Origin: Gemmatimonas sp.
GTDB lineage: Bacteria > Gemmatimonadota > Gemmatimonadetes > Gemmatimonadales > Gemmatimonadaceae
Assembly (NCBI RefSeq): GCF_031426495.1
Contig: NZ_JANPLK010000001.1
Location: 1 to 64,000 of the forward strand
Reading direction: 5' to 3'
DNA: 64,000 nt
Shown here: positions 8,241-17,131 of the stretch, piece by piece
How the letters are laid out: each line of letters begins with the position of its first letter
How positions within the stretch are numbered: position 1 is the first letter of the stretch
Notes under the pieces: generated by a model
Seen by the model: the letters and a program-made list of their open reading frames with translations, nothing else
Databases searched by the model: none
Told to the model about the DNA's origin: nothing
Position numbers and translations under genes: made by a program

Positions 8241-10244
8241 ATGACTTTTGTCACACTGTTCCGCCGCTCGTCCCTCGTGTCGACACTGCTGGTCGGGGTC
8301 GGGGTGGGGGTCGGGCTCACCCCGTCGTCCCTCACGCACGCGCAGGGTGCACCATCGCGGCCAGCCGACCGATCGGCGGCACGATCGGCGCCGGCCGATC
8401 CCGACGTCTATCTGCTGCCGCTCATTGGCCGCGGGGCCGCGCTCAAGATCGGCGTGCCGGCCAACGTGTCGCGCCGTGCCGGCTACGACAATCAGCCGGC
8501 GTTCCAACGCGACTCGCGCGCGCTGTACTTCACATCGAACCGCGGCGACGGGCAGAGCGACATCTACCGCCATGACTTCAGTACGGGGCTCACCGCCCCG
8601 CTGCGCGCCACGAAGCCGGAGAGCGAGTACTCGGCCATGCCGACGTTCGATGGCAAATCGGTCACGGTCATTCGCGTGGAGGCCGACTCTACGCAACGGC
8701 TGGCCCAGTTCCCGGTAGATGGCTCGGCGCCGACGGTGCTCTTTCCGGCCATCAAGCCCGTCGGGTATTTCGCGCAAGCCGATGACAGCACATGGACCAT
8801 GTTCGTGCTGGGCTCACCCGCCACGCTGCAGCTGGCGCGCACCGGCGCCGGGCGAGAACAGACCACCGGCGAGGTGATCGCGAGCAATGTGGGGCGGTCA
8901 CTGCATCGCATTCCAGGTACCGCGCATGTGAGCTACGTGCAGAAGGGTGGGGCGTCGTGGTACGTGATGCGGCTCGACCCGGTCTCACGTCGGATCGATA
9001 CGCTGATCGCGTTGCCGAAGGGCAGCGAAGATGTGGCCTGGGTGGACAGCGCCACGTTGGTCGTGGGCAGCGGTACGCAGCTGCTGCAGTGGCGTCGTGG
9101 CACCACGGCGTGGAAGTCGCTCGGCGATCTCGCGTTCGCGCATCTCGCAAACATTACGCGCCTGGCGGTGAGTCCGAATGGACAATGGCTCGCGCTCGTA
9201 GCCGAGCCGCAAGCGCGCACGGCGGCGCCGTCGGCGGCCGCCGCGAAGCTGCCGGTCGACCGCATCGATGCGGCGTCGGTGAAACGCAACATCGAAATTC
9301 TCGCCGCCGATTCGATGGAAGGACGCATGACCGGGTCTCGTGGCCAGGAGCGCGCCGCGATCTGGCTCGAGCGGCAGTATCGCGCGGCGGGGCTCACGCC
9401 GGCGGGAGACTCCGGCACGTTCCGCCAGCACATCCCGCTGCGTCTCGCGCAGGGACCAGCCAATGCGCCGGGGCGCACGCGTCCGGCCCCCGTCGCCTCG
9501 TGGGCGGCGTGGGATTCGATCCCCGCCGATGAGAGAATGCGCACGTCGAACGTCGCGGCCATGATCCGTGGCAGCGATCCGGTGCTGCGCGACGAAGTGG
9601 TGCTGGTGACCGCGCACTATGATCACATCGGGATCCGCGAGCCGGTCGATGGCGACTCGATCAACAACGGCGCCGACGACGATGCGTCGGGCAACGTGGC
9701 GCTCATCGAGATGGCGAAGGCGCTTATGAAGGGACCGCGCCCCAAGCGCACGATTCTGTTCATGTCGATCACCGGTGAAGAAGTGGGTGGGTTCGGCACC
9801 AGTTGGTACATCCGCCACCCGTTGTTGCCCCTCGAACAGACGGTAGTCGATCTCAACGTGGAGATGATCGCGCACGTTGACTCGCTCGCTGGCGGCTTCG
9901 GGAAAGCATGGCTCACCGGCTACGAGCGGTCTACGTTGGGGGACCTGCTGGCGGACAACGGCATCCCGCTCGTGCCGGATCCGCGGCCGGGCCAGAACTT
10001 CTTCTCACGCAGTGACAATGCGGCGTTTGCGCGCATCGGCATCCCCGCGCATTCGTTGTCATCGTACAACCTCGTGACTCCGTACCATTCTCCGAAGGAT
10101 GAGGCATCGATCGTGAACGTCGAGCATATGGTGCAGGTGATCACCGCCACCACGAAGGCGGTGCGACTCTTGTCGGACGGTCCCTCGCCCACGTGGCATC
10201 CGGGCGGCCGCCCTGATGCACCCGCGCCGCGGCCTCCACGATGA
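8241..10244 (+). CDS. M28 family zinc aminopeptidase with N-terminal TolB/WD40-like propeller, secreted
   Basis: A 667-residue exported enzyme; the start at 8241 places a signal peptide (MTFVTLFRRSSLV..., cleavage near THAQG) at the N-terminus, although an in-frame GTG/ATG 39 nt upstream is possible. Residues about 75-310 form a PD40/TolB-like propeller (ALYFTSNRGDGQSDIYRHD). The C-terminal half is an M28 peptidase: AHYDHIG supplies the first zinc histidine, NNGADDDASGN the bridging aspartate, ITGEEVGGFG the catalytic glutamate and zinc-binding glutamate, and PYHSPKDE the last histidine. It would remove N-terminal residues from peptides in the periplasm or outside the cell. Its TGA overlaps the ATG of the following lipoprotein gene (ATGA), so the two are translationally coupled. 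Confidence 0.9.
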   Translation: MTFVTLFRRSSLVSTLLVGVGVGVGLTPSSLTHAQGAPSRPADRSAARSAPADPDVYLLPLIGRGAALKIGVPANVSRRAGYDNQPAFQRDSRALYFTSNRGDGQSDIYRHDFSTGLTAPLRATKPESEYSAMPTFDGKSVTVIRVEADSTQRLAQFPVDGSAPTVLFPAIKPVGYFAQADDSTWTMFVLGSPATLQLARTGAGREQTTGEVIASNVGRSLHRIPGTAHVSYVQKGGASWYVMRLDPVSRRIDTLIALPKGSEDVAWVDSATLVVGSGTQLLQWRRGTTAWKSLGDLAFAHLANITRLAVSPNGQWLALVAEPQARTAAPSAAAAKLPVDRIDAASVKRNIEILAADSMEGRMTGSRGQERAAIWLERQYRAAGLTPAGDSGTFRQHIPLRLAQGPANAPGRTRPAPVASWAAWDSIPADERMRTSNVAAMIRGSDPVLRDEVVLVTAHYDHIGIREPVDGDSINNGADDDASGNVALIEMAKALMKGPRPKRTILFMSITGEEVGGFGTSWYIRHPLLPLEQTVVDLNVEMIAHVDSLAGGFGKAWLTGYERSTLGDLLADNGIPLVPDPRPGQNFFSRSDNAAFARIGIPAHSLSSYNLVTPYHSPKDEASIVNVEHMVQVITATTKAVRLLSDGPSPTWHPGGRPDAPAPRPPR

Positions 10245-11152
10245 AGACCGTTACGTGGTCGCTTTCGAGTATGGTCGCGGGCGCCGGCGTCGCGCTACTG
10301 GCGGCGTGCGGTGACGGTTCGTCCGGCGTGACGCCGCCCGCCGTACCCGTGGTCTCTCGCGTCGATGTGTCGGCCGCCACCACGGCGCTCACGCCGCAGC
10401 AGACCGTGCAGCTCTCCGCCGTGGCGCGGACCTCGAGCGGCACCGTGGTGGGCAGTGCGCAGCCAGTTTGGAGTTCGACGGCGCCGACGATCGCCACCGT
10501 GAACGCCTCCGGCCTCGTGACCGGCGTTGCGGCTGGTTCCGCCACGATTCGCGCCACCGTGGGATCGGTCAATGGCACGCTCGATGTCACGGTCACTTCA
10601 GGGGCTGGCGTGCTCGCGACGGTCGTGGTGAATGCGCAGGATCTCTCCATCCAGCTCGGCCAACTCACTCAGGCCACGGTGAGCGGTCGCGACGCGACGG
10701 GGGGAGCCGCCGCACTCGGTACGCGCACGGTCACCTGGAGCACCAGCAACGCATCGATCGCGACGATCAATTCGGCCGGCGTCGTCACGGGGGTCGGCGT
10801 GGGCACGGTCAGTGTGCAAGCGTCCGTCGCCGACGGCGCCGCGCCGAAGACCGCCACCGTGCCGTTGACCGTGACCGGCATCCCCAATGCACCAACGACC
10901 GCCGACGTGGTGATGCCGGGACTGCTCTTCAGCCCGACGGAAACGGTGGTGAAGCAGGGAGGAACGGTGCGTTTCGTCTTCCCCCCGTTGGCGCACAACG
11001 TGATCTGGGACCCGCGACTCGCCGGCTCTCCGGCCGACATCAACACCACCAGCAGTGTGACCGTGTCCCGCGCATTTCCCGCCGTCGGCGTGTTTCCGTT
11101 CAAGTGCACGCTGCACCCCGGCATGGACGGCACCGTCATCGTGAGTCCGTAA
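10241..11152 (+). CDS. Lipoprotein with two Big2 domains and C-terminal cupredoxin domain
   Basis: 303 residues. The signal sequence ends in LLAAC (Cys about residue 23), a lipobox. Two bacterial Ig-like (Big2) domains follow (about 38-120 and 123-210), each with the S-x-x-x-x-x-A-T-V/I-x-x-x-G-x-V-T-G-V core. The last 85 residues form a plastocyanin-like cupredoxin: LAHNVIWD supplies the first His, and FKCTLHPGMDGTVIV supplies Cys, His and Met, a complete type 1 copper ligand set. The protein is therefore likely a surface or periplasmic blue-copper electron carrier on an Ig stalk. It overlaps the M28 peptidase gene by 4 nt. Confidence 0.85.
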   Translation: MKTVTWSLSSMVAGAGVALLAACGDGSSGVTPPAVPVVSRVDVSAATTALTPQQTVQLSAVARTSSGTVVGSAQPVWSSTAPTIATVNASGLVTGVAAGSATIRATVGSVNGTLDVTVTSGAGVLATVVVNAQDLSIQLGQLTQATVSGRDATGGAAALGTRTVTWSTSNASIATINSAGVVTGVGVGTVSVQASVADGAAPKTATVPLTVTGIPNAPTTADVVMPGLLFSPTETVVKQGGTVRFVFPPLAHNVIWDPRLAGSPADINTTSSVTVSRAFPAVGVFPFKCTLHPGMDGTVIVSP

Positions 11153-11179
11153 CGCTGACACGATGCGGCACGATGCACA

Positions 11180-11210
11180 AAGGGCGCACCGCGGTGTCGG
11201 GTGCGCCCTT
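11180..11210. terminator. Stem-loop between convergent genes, likely bidirectional terminator
   Basis: AAGGGCGCACC (11180-11190) pairs perfectly with GGTGCGCCCTT (11200-11210) across a 9-nt loop, 28 nt after the cupredoxin lipoprotein stop and 24 nt past the DUF1501 gene's stop on the other strand. The flanking A/T residues are short, so termination is inferred from position and stem strength. Confidence 0.65.
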
Positions 11211-11233
11211 CGTATATCGTGCCGTGCGCACTG

Positions 11234-12544
11234 CTACGCTTTCGTGACGTTCCGGAAGCGCGGTGTGTAGTCGGGAAATACGACTGACAGATTGTTGTTG
11301 CCGAGCCGGTTCTGCACGATCTCGGCAAAGATGTCGCGATGGTCGAGCGTGACGCGGAGATCCTGTCCGTTTTCGAGATTCTCCCGCGCCAGTCCTGGCC
11401 AGCCGTTGGTGAGCACGCGGCCGCCATTGATCTTCTTGCCCATCGCGAACGCGACATTGCCGCGGCCGTGATCAGTGCCGCGATTGCCGTTCTCACGGGC
11501 GTTGCGGCCGAACTCGGAAACGATCATGACGGTTACGCCATACGGTGTGGTCCCCTGAATGACGTCGGCATGAAACGCGGCCAGCGCACTGGCGAGGTCG
11601 AACATGCGGTTATGCATGCCGCCGCCGTCCAGCGTGATGACCGGGCCCTGATTGGCGTGCGTGTCCCAACCACCGTTGAACGCGTGGATCGCCTCGATGC
11701 CCACATCCGCCTTGATGAGCGCAGCCGATGAGCGCAACGCCTGCCCGAATCCGCTGTTGGGGTACACCGCACCGTTCGCGGCCGCGTAGCCCGTAAAGTT
11801 GATCCGCTGCAGCAACGCGATGGTGTTGGTCGCGTCGAGCGCATTCGCCGCCACCGGATTGACCGTGCCAGCATGATTGGCGGCCAGCCACTGCGCACGA
11901 TCCGTCGCCGTCGTGCCACTGCCACCGATCGTGAAGTTGGCAGGATTCGGAATGGGCAAGGTTTTCGGGCCCTCCGCCAACGTTCGCGGCAGGCCGGCGG
12001 TAAAGCTCATTCCGCGCAGCGGCGCGTTGGCCCGCATCGGCGTGCTGGTCGCCAGATGTCGGCCGAGCCAGCCCCCGCTGATACGTGCGTCGCGCGGCTT
12101 GCCCACTTCCATGTACCGTTGCGCATCGAAGTGCGAACGGGAATTGTCGACCGATCCCGTGGCGTGCGCCACCAGCAGGTCGCCGTTCGTGTACGCGGGC
12201 ATCAACGGCGCCATGCCTGGCGAAAAACCGAAGAAGTTGTCGAGTGCGACCGCCTTCGGTCCGGTGCCCGCCGCATCAGGACGGGCGATCGCGATGTTCG
12301 GACGCCCCGTGTAGTAGTCGGGATCGCCGAACGGCACGACTAACGACAGACCATCGGTTCCACCGCTCAGGAACACCGAAACGATGATGTCGCGGCTGCC
12401 GTTGGACGTTTGCGCCAGCACGACTTTGGGCAGCCATGTGGGCAGCAACGCGCTCACGCCCACACCACCCGCCAACGTCAGGAAATCACGGCGCGCCAGC
12501 TGCTGATATTCCTGGCACCCACCTTCGGTCGATTCATCACTCAT
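11234..12544 (-). CDS. DUF1501 domain protein, Tat-exported
   Basis: A 436-residue protein of the DUF1501 (alkaline-phosphatase-like fold) family. The chosen ATG at 12544 gives an N-terminus with a Tat-like signal: QLARRDFLTLAGGVGVSALL, followed by a cleavage region near VVLAQ. Family hallmarks include VFLSGGTDGLSLVVPFGD and, near the C-terminus, FGRNARENGNRGTDHGRG, whose H and D/N residues resemble the metal ligands of the alkaline-phosphatase superfamily. Function is not established. It follows the DUF1800 gene with a 31-nt gap; DUF1800-DUF1501 pairs recur in many bacteria, including Planctomycetes and Gemmatimonadota, implying that the products act together in the periplasm. Confidence 0.88.
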   Translation of the reverse strand: MSDESTEGGCQEYQQLARRDFLTLAGGVGVSALLPTWLPKVVLAQTSNGSRDIIVSVFLSGGTDGLSLVVPFGDPDYYTGRPNIAIARPDAAGTGPKAVALDNFFGFSPGMAPLMPAYTNGDLLVAHATGSVDNSRSHFDAQRYMEVGKPRDARISGGWLGRHLATSTPMRANAPLRGMSFTAGLPRTLAEGPKTLPIPNPANFTIGGSGTTATDRAQWLAANHAGTVNPVAANALDATNTIALLQRINFTGYAAANGAVYPNSGFGQALRSSAALIKADVGIEAIHAFNGGWDTHANQGPVITLDGGGMHNRMFDLASALAAFHADVIQGTTPYGVTVMIVSEFGRNARENGNRGTDHGRGNVAFAMGKKINGGRVLTNGWPGLARENLENGQDLRVTLDHRDIFAEIVQNRLGNNNLSVVFPDYTPRFRNVTKA

Positions 12545-12575
12545 GCGGCGACTCGGCTCATGTGGAAAGAGGGCA

Positions 12576-14132
12576 TCAGAACCACTGGTACTCCTGCGCG
12601 CTGCCGGCCAACGAAATGGTCTCGCGAACGCGGGCATCGCTGTAGGTACCGGCGCGCAGGTAGGTAAGCAGCTGCGTCCGGAGCGCCGGTGAGAGTTCCC
12701 CACCGAACATGCGGGTGGCAATCTGCGCCACGACGCCGTCTGCGGTGTCTGGCACGCGGAATGCCGCCGAATCCACTCGCGTCGTGGTCGCGCTGTTCTG
12801 CGTCGACAGATACTGCATGTACGACCAGCGTGTGATCACCAGGCCGCTCCACCAGTCCACGCGATCGGGATAGCCGTTCGGCTGTTCCCACATGAACACG
12901 GGCATGCCCATCTGATCGGCGCGCTGGCGGGCGGCGCGAATGTTTACCACCTCCGCACCCATGCCGCGCAACGACGAGACGGCAAGGTGGAACGGTCGCT
13001 TGTACTTGGCCGGCGCGGCCATGAGGTTCTTGCCCGACAGGATCGTGCGGATCATCGCCTTGATGTCGCCGCCGGTCGCGACATACGTCGCAGCGGTCGC
13101 GTCCACGACAGCCTGAGGCGGCTCGTATGCCAACAGCCAGCGTGCCATCTTGAGGGCGATGTACGCGGCCGTACTGGGGTGTTCCACCAGCATCTGAATC
13201 GCCGCCTCTCCTTCCGCCTTCATCTGCGTGTCCGTCGCGGTCGCCAGCATGGCTGGGAACGAGCGACCCAGGAACGTCTTCGCGTTGCGATCGTGAAAAT
13301 TGCGATTGAACGCAAACGTGCCGGCGCCCGCGGTGGTCCATCCCGTAAGAATCCGCGACAGCTCCGCGACGTCGGTCTGCGAGTAACCGCCATCCACGCC
13401 CAGTGTATGGAGCTCCATGATCTCGCGGGCGTAGTTCTGGTTCGGCGTCGGAGTACGACTCAGGTTCTGGTCGAGATACCGAAGCATCGCGGCGCTTTGC
13501 GATGTCGCGCGCAACAGCTCGGGAAACGTCCCCAGCGCATTCGCACGGATCACATCACGGTCGTCGACCAGCTTGAGGTAGCCGACTTTGTTGAGACTGA
13601 TCGTGAAGTGGTCGGTCCAGAATTCCACCATCCGCTCGCGGAGCTGTGCCTTCGAAAACGCGGCGCGATACCACGTCGCGTCGGCCAGCTGATTGTTGAC
13701 CTCATTCCCATCCTGGGTCGCCAGCATCGCCAGCGGCATCTGCGTCATCGGCAGTCGCGATGCCACGAGCGTCTCAATGGCACTGTCGTCGATGACCGAC
13801 GCCCGGAGCTGATAGTCGAGGTAGCCGGCGTATCCCAGCTGACGGGCGAGGACCACTTCCGACGGACTGACCCCCATCGTGATGCGCCGCACCAGGCGGA
13901 GCACCGGGTCGCTCCACGCCGCCGAGGGATCGGGAGCGTTGCTCGTCGGTTGACCGTTGGGAAAGGGGCCGGCGCCACGGCTCTTCGGGCGTTGGGCTTC
14001 GAGCGTCTGCGACGCAGCCAGTCCGACCGCCGCCGACGCGCCAAGCGCAAAGAAGCGTCGGCGAGAGGAACGAGGCTCGTCGAGCGTAACGGGTTCGCTC
14101 ACAGGTTCCGGATGATCAGCGTTCGTCGACAT
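12576..14132 (-). CDS. DUF1800 domain protein, exported
   Basis: A 518-residue DUF1800 family protein. The start is uncertain: ATG at 14132 is preferred because it gives a Tat-like leader (SSRRRFFALGASAAVGLAASQTLEA) at a normal distance; a GTG at 14189 is possible and neither has a clear Shine-Dalgarno sequence. Family features include VRRITMGVSPSEV, MVEFWTDHFTISLNK and YAREIMELHTLGVDGGYSQ, then LTGWTT and the C-terminal block PNGYPDRVDWWSGL. Molecular function unknown. First gene of a two-gene unit with DUF1501; its promoter must be in the 177-nt gap after the T2SS gspF gene or inside it. Confidence 0.85.
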   Translation of the reverse strand: MSTNADHPEPVSEPVTLDEPRSSRRRFFALGASAAVGLAASQTLEAQRPKSRGAGPFPNGQPTSNAPDPSAAWSDPVLRLVRRITMGVSPSEVVLARQLGYAGYLDYQLRASVIDDSAIETLVASRLPMTQMPLAMLATQDGNEVNNQLADATWYRAAFSKAQLRERMVEFWTDHFTISLNKVGYLKLVDDRDVIRANALGTFPELLRATSQSAAMLRYLDQNLSRTPTPNQNYAREIMELHTLGVDGGYSQTDVAELSRILTGWTTAGAGTFAFNRNFHDRNAKTFLGRSFPAMLATATDTQMKAEGEAAIQMLVEHPSTAAYIALKMARWLLAYEPPQAVVDATAATYVATGGDIKAMIRTILSGKNLMAAPAKYKRPFHLAVSSLRGMGAEVVNIRAARQRADQMGMPVFMWEQPNGYPDRVDWWSGLVITRWSYMQYLSTQNSATTTRVDSAAFRVPDTADGVVAQIATRMFGGELSPALRTQLLTYLRAGTYSDARVRETISLAGSAQEYQWF

Positions 14133-14309
14133 GTCGGTCTTCGGAAGGGGCGACTGGGAGGAAACGGCTGCCGAGCCGCGTACGTGCACGTGAGCCAGAC
14201 TGAATGCTCGGGATTCGCGGCGCCGCTGTCAATGCAAATTCCGGCTGAGACTGCATCCCGTTTGTACCGACTGCAGCCAATGTGCGACACCGGGCCCAGA
14301 ATGTGACGG

Positions 14310-15599
14310 TCAGAAGCTGCTGGCGTTAATCCCGTAGATCGCCTGGAGTAGTGCCAGGGCCACGAATCCCACCACCCCGCCGAAGCCCAGAATCATGATC
14401 GGCTCGATCAACGCCACGGCGCTCGTGATCACCCGCTGCACCTGGTCCGCGGCCGCCGTCGCGGCGCGGCGGGCCAACGGAGCCAGCGCGCCGCCCTGCT
14501 CACCGGCTTCGAGCAGCCGCGTCGCGAGCGGCGTGAGCGAGCCGGCCAGCGCCAGCGAGACTGAGCCACCATCACGCACCGCAGTTTCCGCACCAGCCAA
14601 CCGCTCCGACAGCGCCTCGTTCCCCACGGTCCCGCGCGCCAGCGCCATCGCGCGCAGCAGCGGCACCCCCGATTCGAGCGCCACTGCCAACGTGCTGAGG
14701 TAGCCGGCCGCCGCCTGCTCGCGCTCGAAGCGACCCACCAACGGCCAGCGCAGACGGGCGGCGTGCCAGCGTCGCCGCCGTGCGGCATCTTGCAGCGCCT
14801 GACGCACCGCGGTGCCCGCGAGAAGCACCGCCACCACTGCCAGCCACCCGAAGCGCGAGAGCAGGGCACTGAGGCCGATCAGCAGCCGGGTGCTGGCTGG
14901 TACCGCTCCGCCCGCGCCGGCAATCAGATCGGCGAAGCGCGGCACCACCACCACCAGAATGACCAGGGTGCCCACCGTTGACGCCAGCGCCAACAGTGTG
15001 GGGTAGACCAGTGCGGCACGCACACGGGCACGCAGCTGACTCCGCGCCTCGAGATCATCGGCGAGCCGGGCAAACGTGGCCGCCATGTTGCCCGAAGCCT
15101 CGGCCGCGGCCAGAAGCGGGGCGTAGGCGCGCGGAAGCGCCTCGGTGCGACCCGAAGCCTCGGAAAGTGATTCGCCGCGTGTGACGGCCGCCTGGAGCCC
15201 GGCAAAGATCTGTTGCCATCGTGCGTCCGTCTCGCCGCTTGCCGCGAACGCCAGCGCGCGCTCCAGCGGGACGCCCGCCTCCAGCAAGGTGGCGACCGAC
15301 CGCGTCAGGATCGCCAGCGACTCGCCGCCGTCGGTGGTCCAGCGTGACACCCGATCGAACACGCCGGCCGCCGTCGGCGAGACGGTCGACGCAGCGGACG
15401 ACGCGGCGGACGACGCGGCGGACGACGCCCCGGCCGTCGGCTCGAGATCGATCACCCACAACGCGCGCCGGCGGAGCAGGTCAACGGCCTCCGCCGCCGA
15501 GACCGCCTCGAGCTCACCGCGCGACATCGCCCCCTGCGCATCGGCTGCCTGATAGCGCCACCGGGTCGTTCCCGCTGATGCGGCCGGGCGCTCGCTCAC
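14310..15599 (-). CDS. gspF: Type II secretion inner-membrane platform protein GspF
   Basis: 429 residues. GspF is the polytopic platform of the type II secretion machine and couples the GspE ATPase to pseudopilus assembly. The N-terminal cytoplasmic part contains WRYQAADAQGAMSRGELEA, followed by a low-complexity Ser/Ala repeat (three copies of SSAA, DNA about 15390-15432). Two T2SSF domains follow, each with a four-helix bundle (LARSVATLLEAGVPLERAL; FLSTLAVALESGVPLLRAM-type motif YLSTLAVALESGVPLL) and transmembrane helices, ending IMILGFGGVVGFVALALLQAIY. The GTG start at 15599 overlaps the gspE TGA (GTGA), indicating coupling. Last gene of the operon. Confidence 0.92.
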   Translation of the reverse strand: MSERPAASAGTTRWRYQAADAQGAMSRGELEAVSAAEAVDLLRRRALWVIDLEPTAGASSAASSAASSAASTVSPTAAGVFDRVSRWTTDGGESLAILTRSVATLLEAGVPLERALAFAASGETDARWQQIFAGLQAAVTRGESLSEASGRTEALPRAYAPLLAAAEASGNMAATFARLADDLEARSQLRARVRAALVYPTLLALASTVGTLVILVVVVPRFADLIAGAGGAVPASTRLLIGLSALLSRFGWLAVVAVLLAGTAVRQALQDAARRRRWHAARLRWPLVGRFEREQAAAGYLSTLAVALESGVPLLRAMALARGTVGNEALSERLAGAETAVRDGGSVSLALAGSLTPLATRLLEAGEQGGALAPLARRAATAAADQVQRVITSAVALIEPIMILGFGGVVGFVALALLQAIYGINASSF

Positions 15600-17131
15600 G
15601 CGTCGTCGTCCTCGCTCACCATGCGCACCACTTCGTCGATCGTGGTCTCGCCCGCGACCACACACCGCCAGCCATCTTCGCGCAACGACGGCACGCCACG
15701 CGCACGGACCATGGCCCGCAACGCCACGAGCGACGCGCCCTGCGTGAACGCACTGCGCAGCGCGTCGTCAAGCACGAGCAACTCGGCAATCGCGACGCGG
15801 CCGCGATACCCGGTACCGGCGCACGACGCGCACCCGGCGCCGGCACGGAGCTCCGTAATCGGTACGCGCGCTTCCGCGACGCGAACCTGCTCGTGCGGCG
15901 TCAGCGCGCGCCACACTCCGCACTGCGTGCACACGCGACGCACCAGCCGCTGCGCCAGCACGCCCTGCAGGGTCGCACTCAACAAGTACGGCGGCACGCC
16001 CATTTCCTGCAATCGCGCCAACGCCGCCGTGGCATCGGTGGTGTGCACGGTGCTCAGCACCAAGTGGCCCGTGAGCGCGGCCTGCACGGCGATGTCGGCC
16101 GTTTCTGCATCGCGCATTTCGCCGACCAGAATCACGTCGGGGTCGTGTCGGAGTATCGCCCGCAGCGCATTCGGAAAGCCGAAACCCGTGCGCGCGTTCA
16201 CCGGCAACTGCACGATGCCGTCGAGTCGATACTCCACCGGGTCTTCCACCGTGACCACCTTCACGCCGGGCGTGCTGCGCTCACGGAGCGCGGCGTATAG
16301 CGTCGTGGTCTTGCCCGAGCCCGTCGGACCGCTCACCAGCAGCAGGCCCGACGCACGCTGCAGCAGCGCGCGCCATCGCGTCAGTGCGTCGGCGCTGAAG
16401 CCCAGCGACTCGAGCGACGATGGCTGCTCGGCATGGCCGCCATCGAGCAGTCGCAACACCACGCTCTCACCATGCAGCGCGGGTAACGTAGACACACGCA
16501 CGTCGAGCTCACGATCGCCAACTCGCACGCGGGCGCGGCCGTCCTGCGGCAGACGCCGTTCGGCGATATCGAGACCGGCCAGCACCTTGAGCCGCGAGAT
16601 CACCGCCGAGCGGAACTCGGTGTCCAACTGCTGCGCGTCGCGCAACACGCCGTCGAGGCGCATACGCACCCGCAGCCCGTCGGGGCGCGATTCCACATGC
16701 ACATCGCTGGCACCGGCACGCGACGCCTCGGCCAGCATCGCGTTCACCACCTGAATGACCGGCTCGCGCGAGGCGAGTGCGCGCAGATCGTCCAATGATT
16801 CCGTGAGCTCGCCACGCAGGAGATCGCCGCCACTCATTCCCGTGTTCGAGGCGTGCAGCGCCTCGCGCGGCACCGAGAGGATCGCGGCGCGAATGTCTCC
16901 GGCGCCGTGCGGCACGACCCGCACCTCGGCGCTGAAGGCGCGCTCTAGCGCATCCTGCACGATGGGCGCCATCACGCCGTCGGCGGCAACCACGAGTGTG
17001 TCGCCGTCGAGTTCGAGCGGCAATACGGCATGCTCTTCCAGCCACCGCGCCGGCAGGCGCGCCGCCAGTACACCGGCTGCCGCCGCCCGCAGGTCACGGG
17101 CATCCCCGCTGTGGCGGGCATCCCCGCTCAT
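15596..17131 (-). CDS. gspE: Type II secretion ATPase GspE
   Basis: 511 residues. This is the hexameric cytoplasmic motor. An N-terminal N1E-like region (about 1-120) is followed by the PilB/GspE core: GPTGSGKTTTLY is the Walker A motif, TVEDPVEY the Asp box, ILVGEMRDAETADIA the Walker B region, and TGHLVLSTVHTTDA the His box. A four-cysteine zinc finger is intact: CTQC, then CASC about 34 residues later. The very N-terminus carries a short duplication, SGDARHSGDARD. Its ATG overlaps the gspD stop (ATGA). Full-length and apparently functional. Confidence 0.95.
   Translation of the reverse strand: MSGDARHSGDARDLRAAAAGVLAARLPARWLEEHAVLPLELDGDTLVVAADGVMAPIVQDALERAFSAEVRVVPHGAGDIRAAILSVPREALHASNTGMSGGDLLRGELTESLDDLRALASREPVIQVVNAMLAEASRAGASDVHVESRPDGLRVRMRLDGVLRDAQQLDTEFRSAVISRLKVLAGLDIAERRLPQDGRARVRVGDRELDVRVSTLPALHGESVVLRLLDGGHAEQPSSLESLGFSADALTRWRALLQRASGLLLVSGPTGSGKTTTLYAALRERSTPGVKVVTVEDPVEYRLDGIVQLPVNARTGFGFPNALRAILRHDPDVILVGEMRDAETADIAVQAALTGHLVLSTVHTTDATAALARLQEMGVPPYLLSATLQGVLAQRLVRRVCTQCGVWRALTPHEQVRVAEARVPITELRAGAGCASCAGTGYRGRVAIAELLVLDDALRSAFTQGASLVALRAMVRARGVPSLREDGWRCVVAGETTIDEVVRMVSEDDDA

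Noticed and set aside
15390..15432. Triplicated GACGACGCGGCG-like repeat in gspF as a CRISPR or mobile repeat
   Set aside because: In-frame Ser/Ala low-complexity linker inside a coding sequence; the units are contiguous with no spacers.
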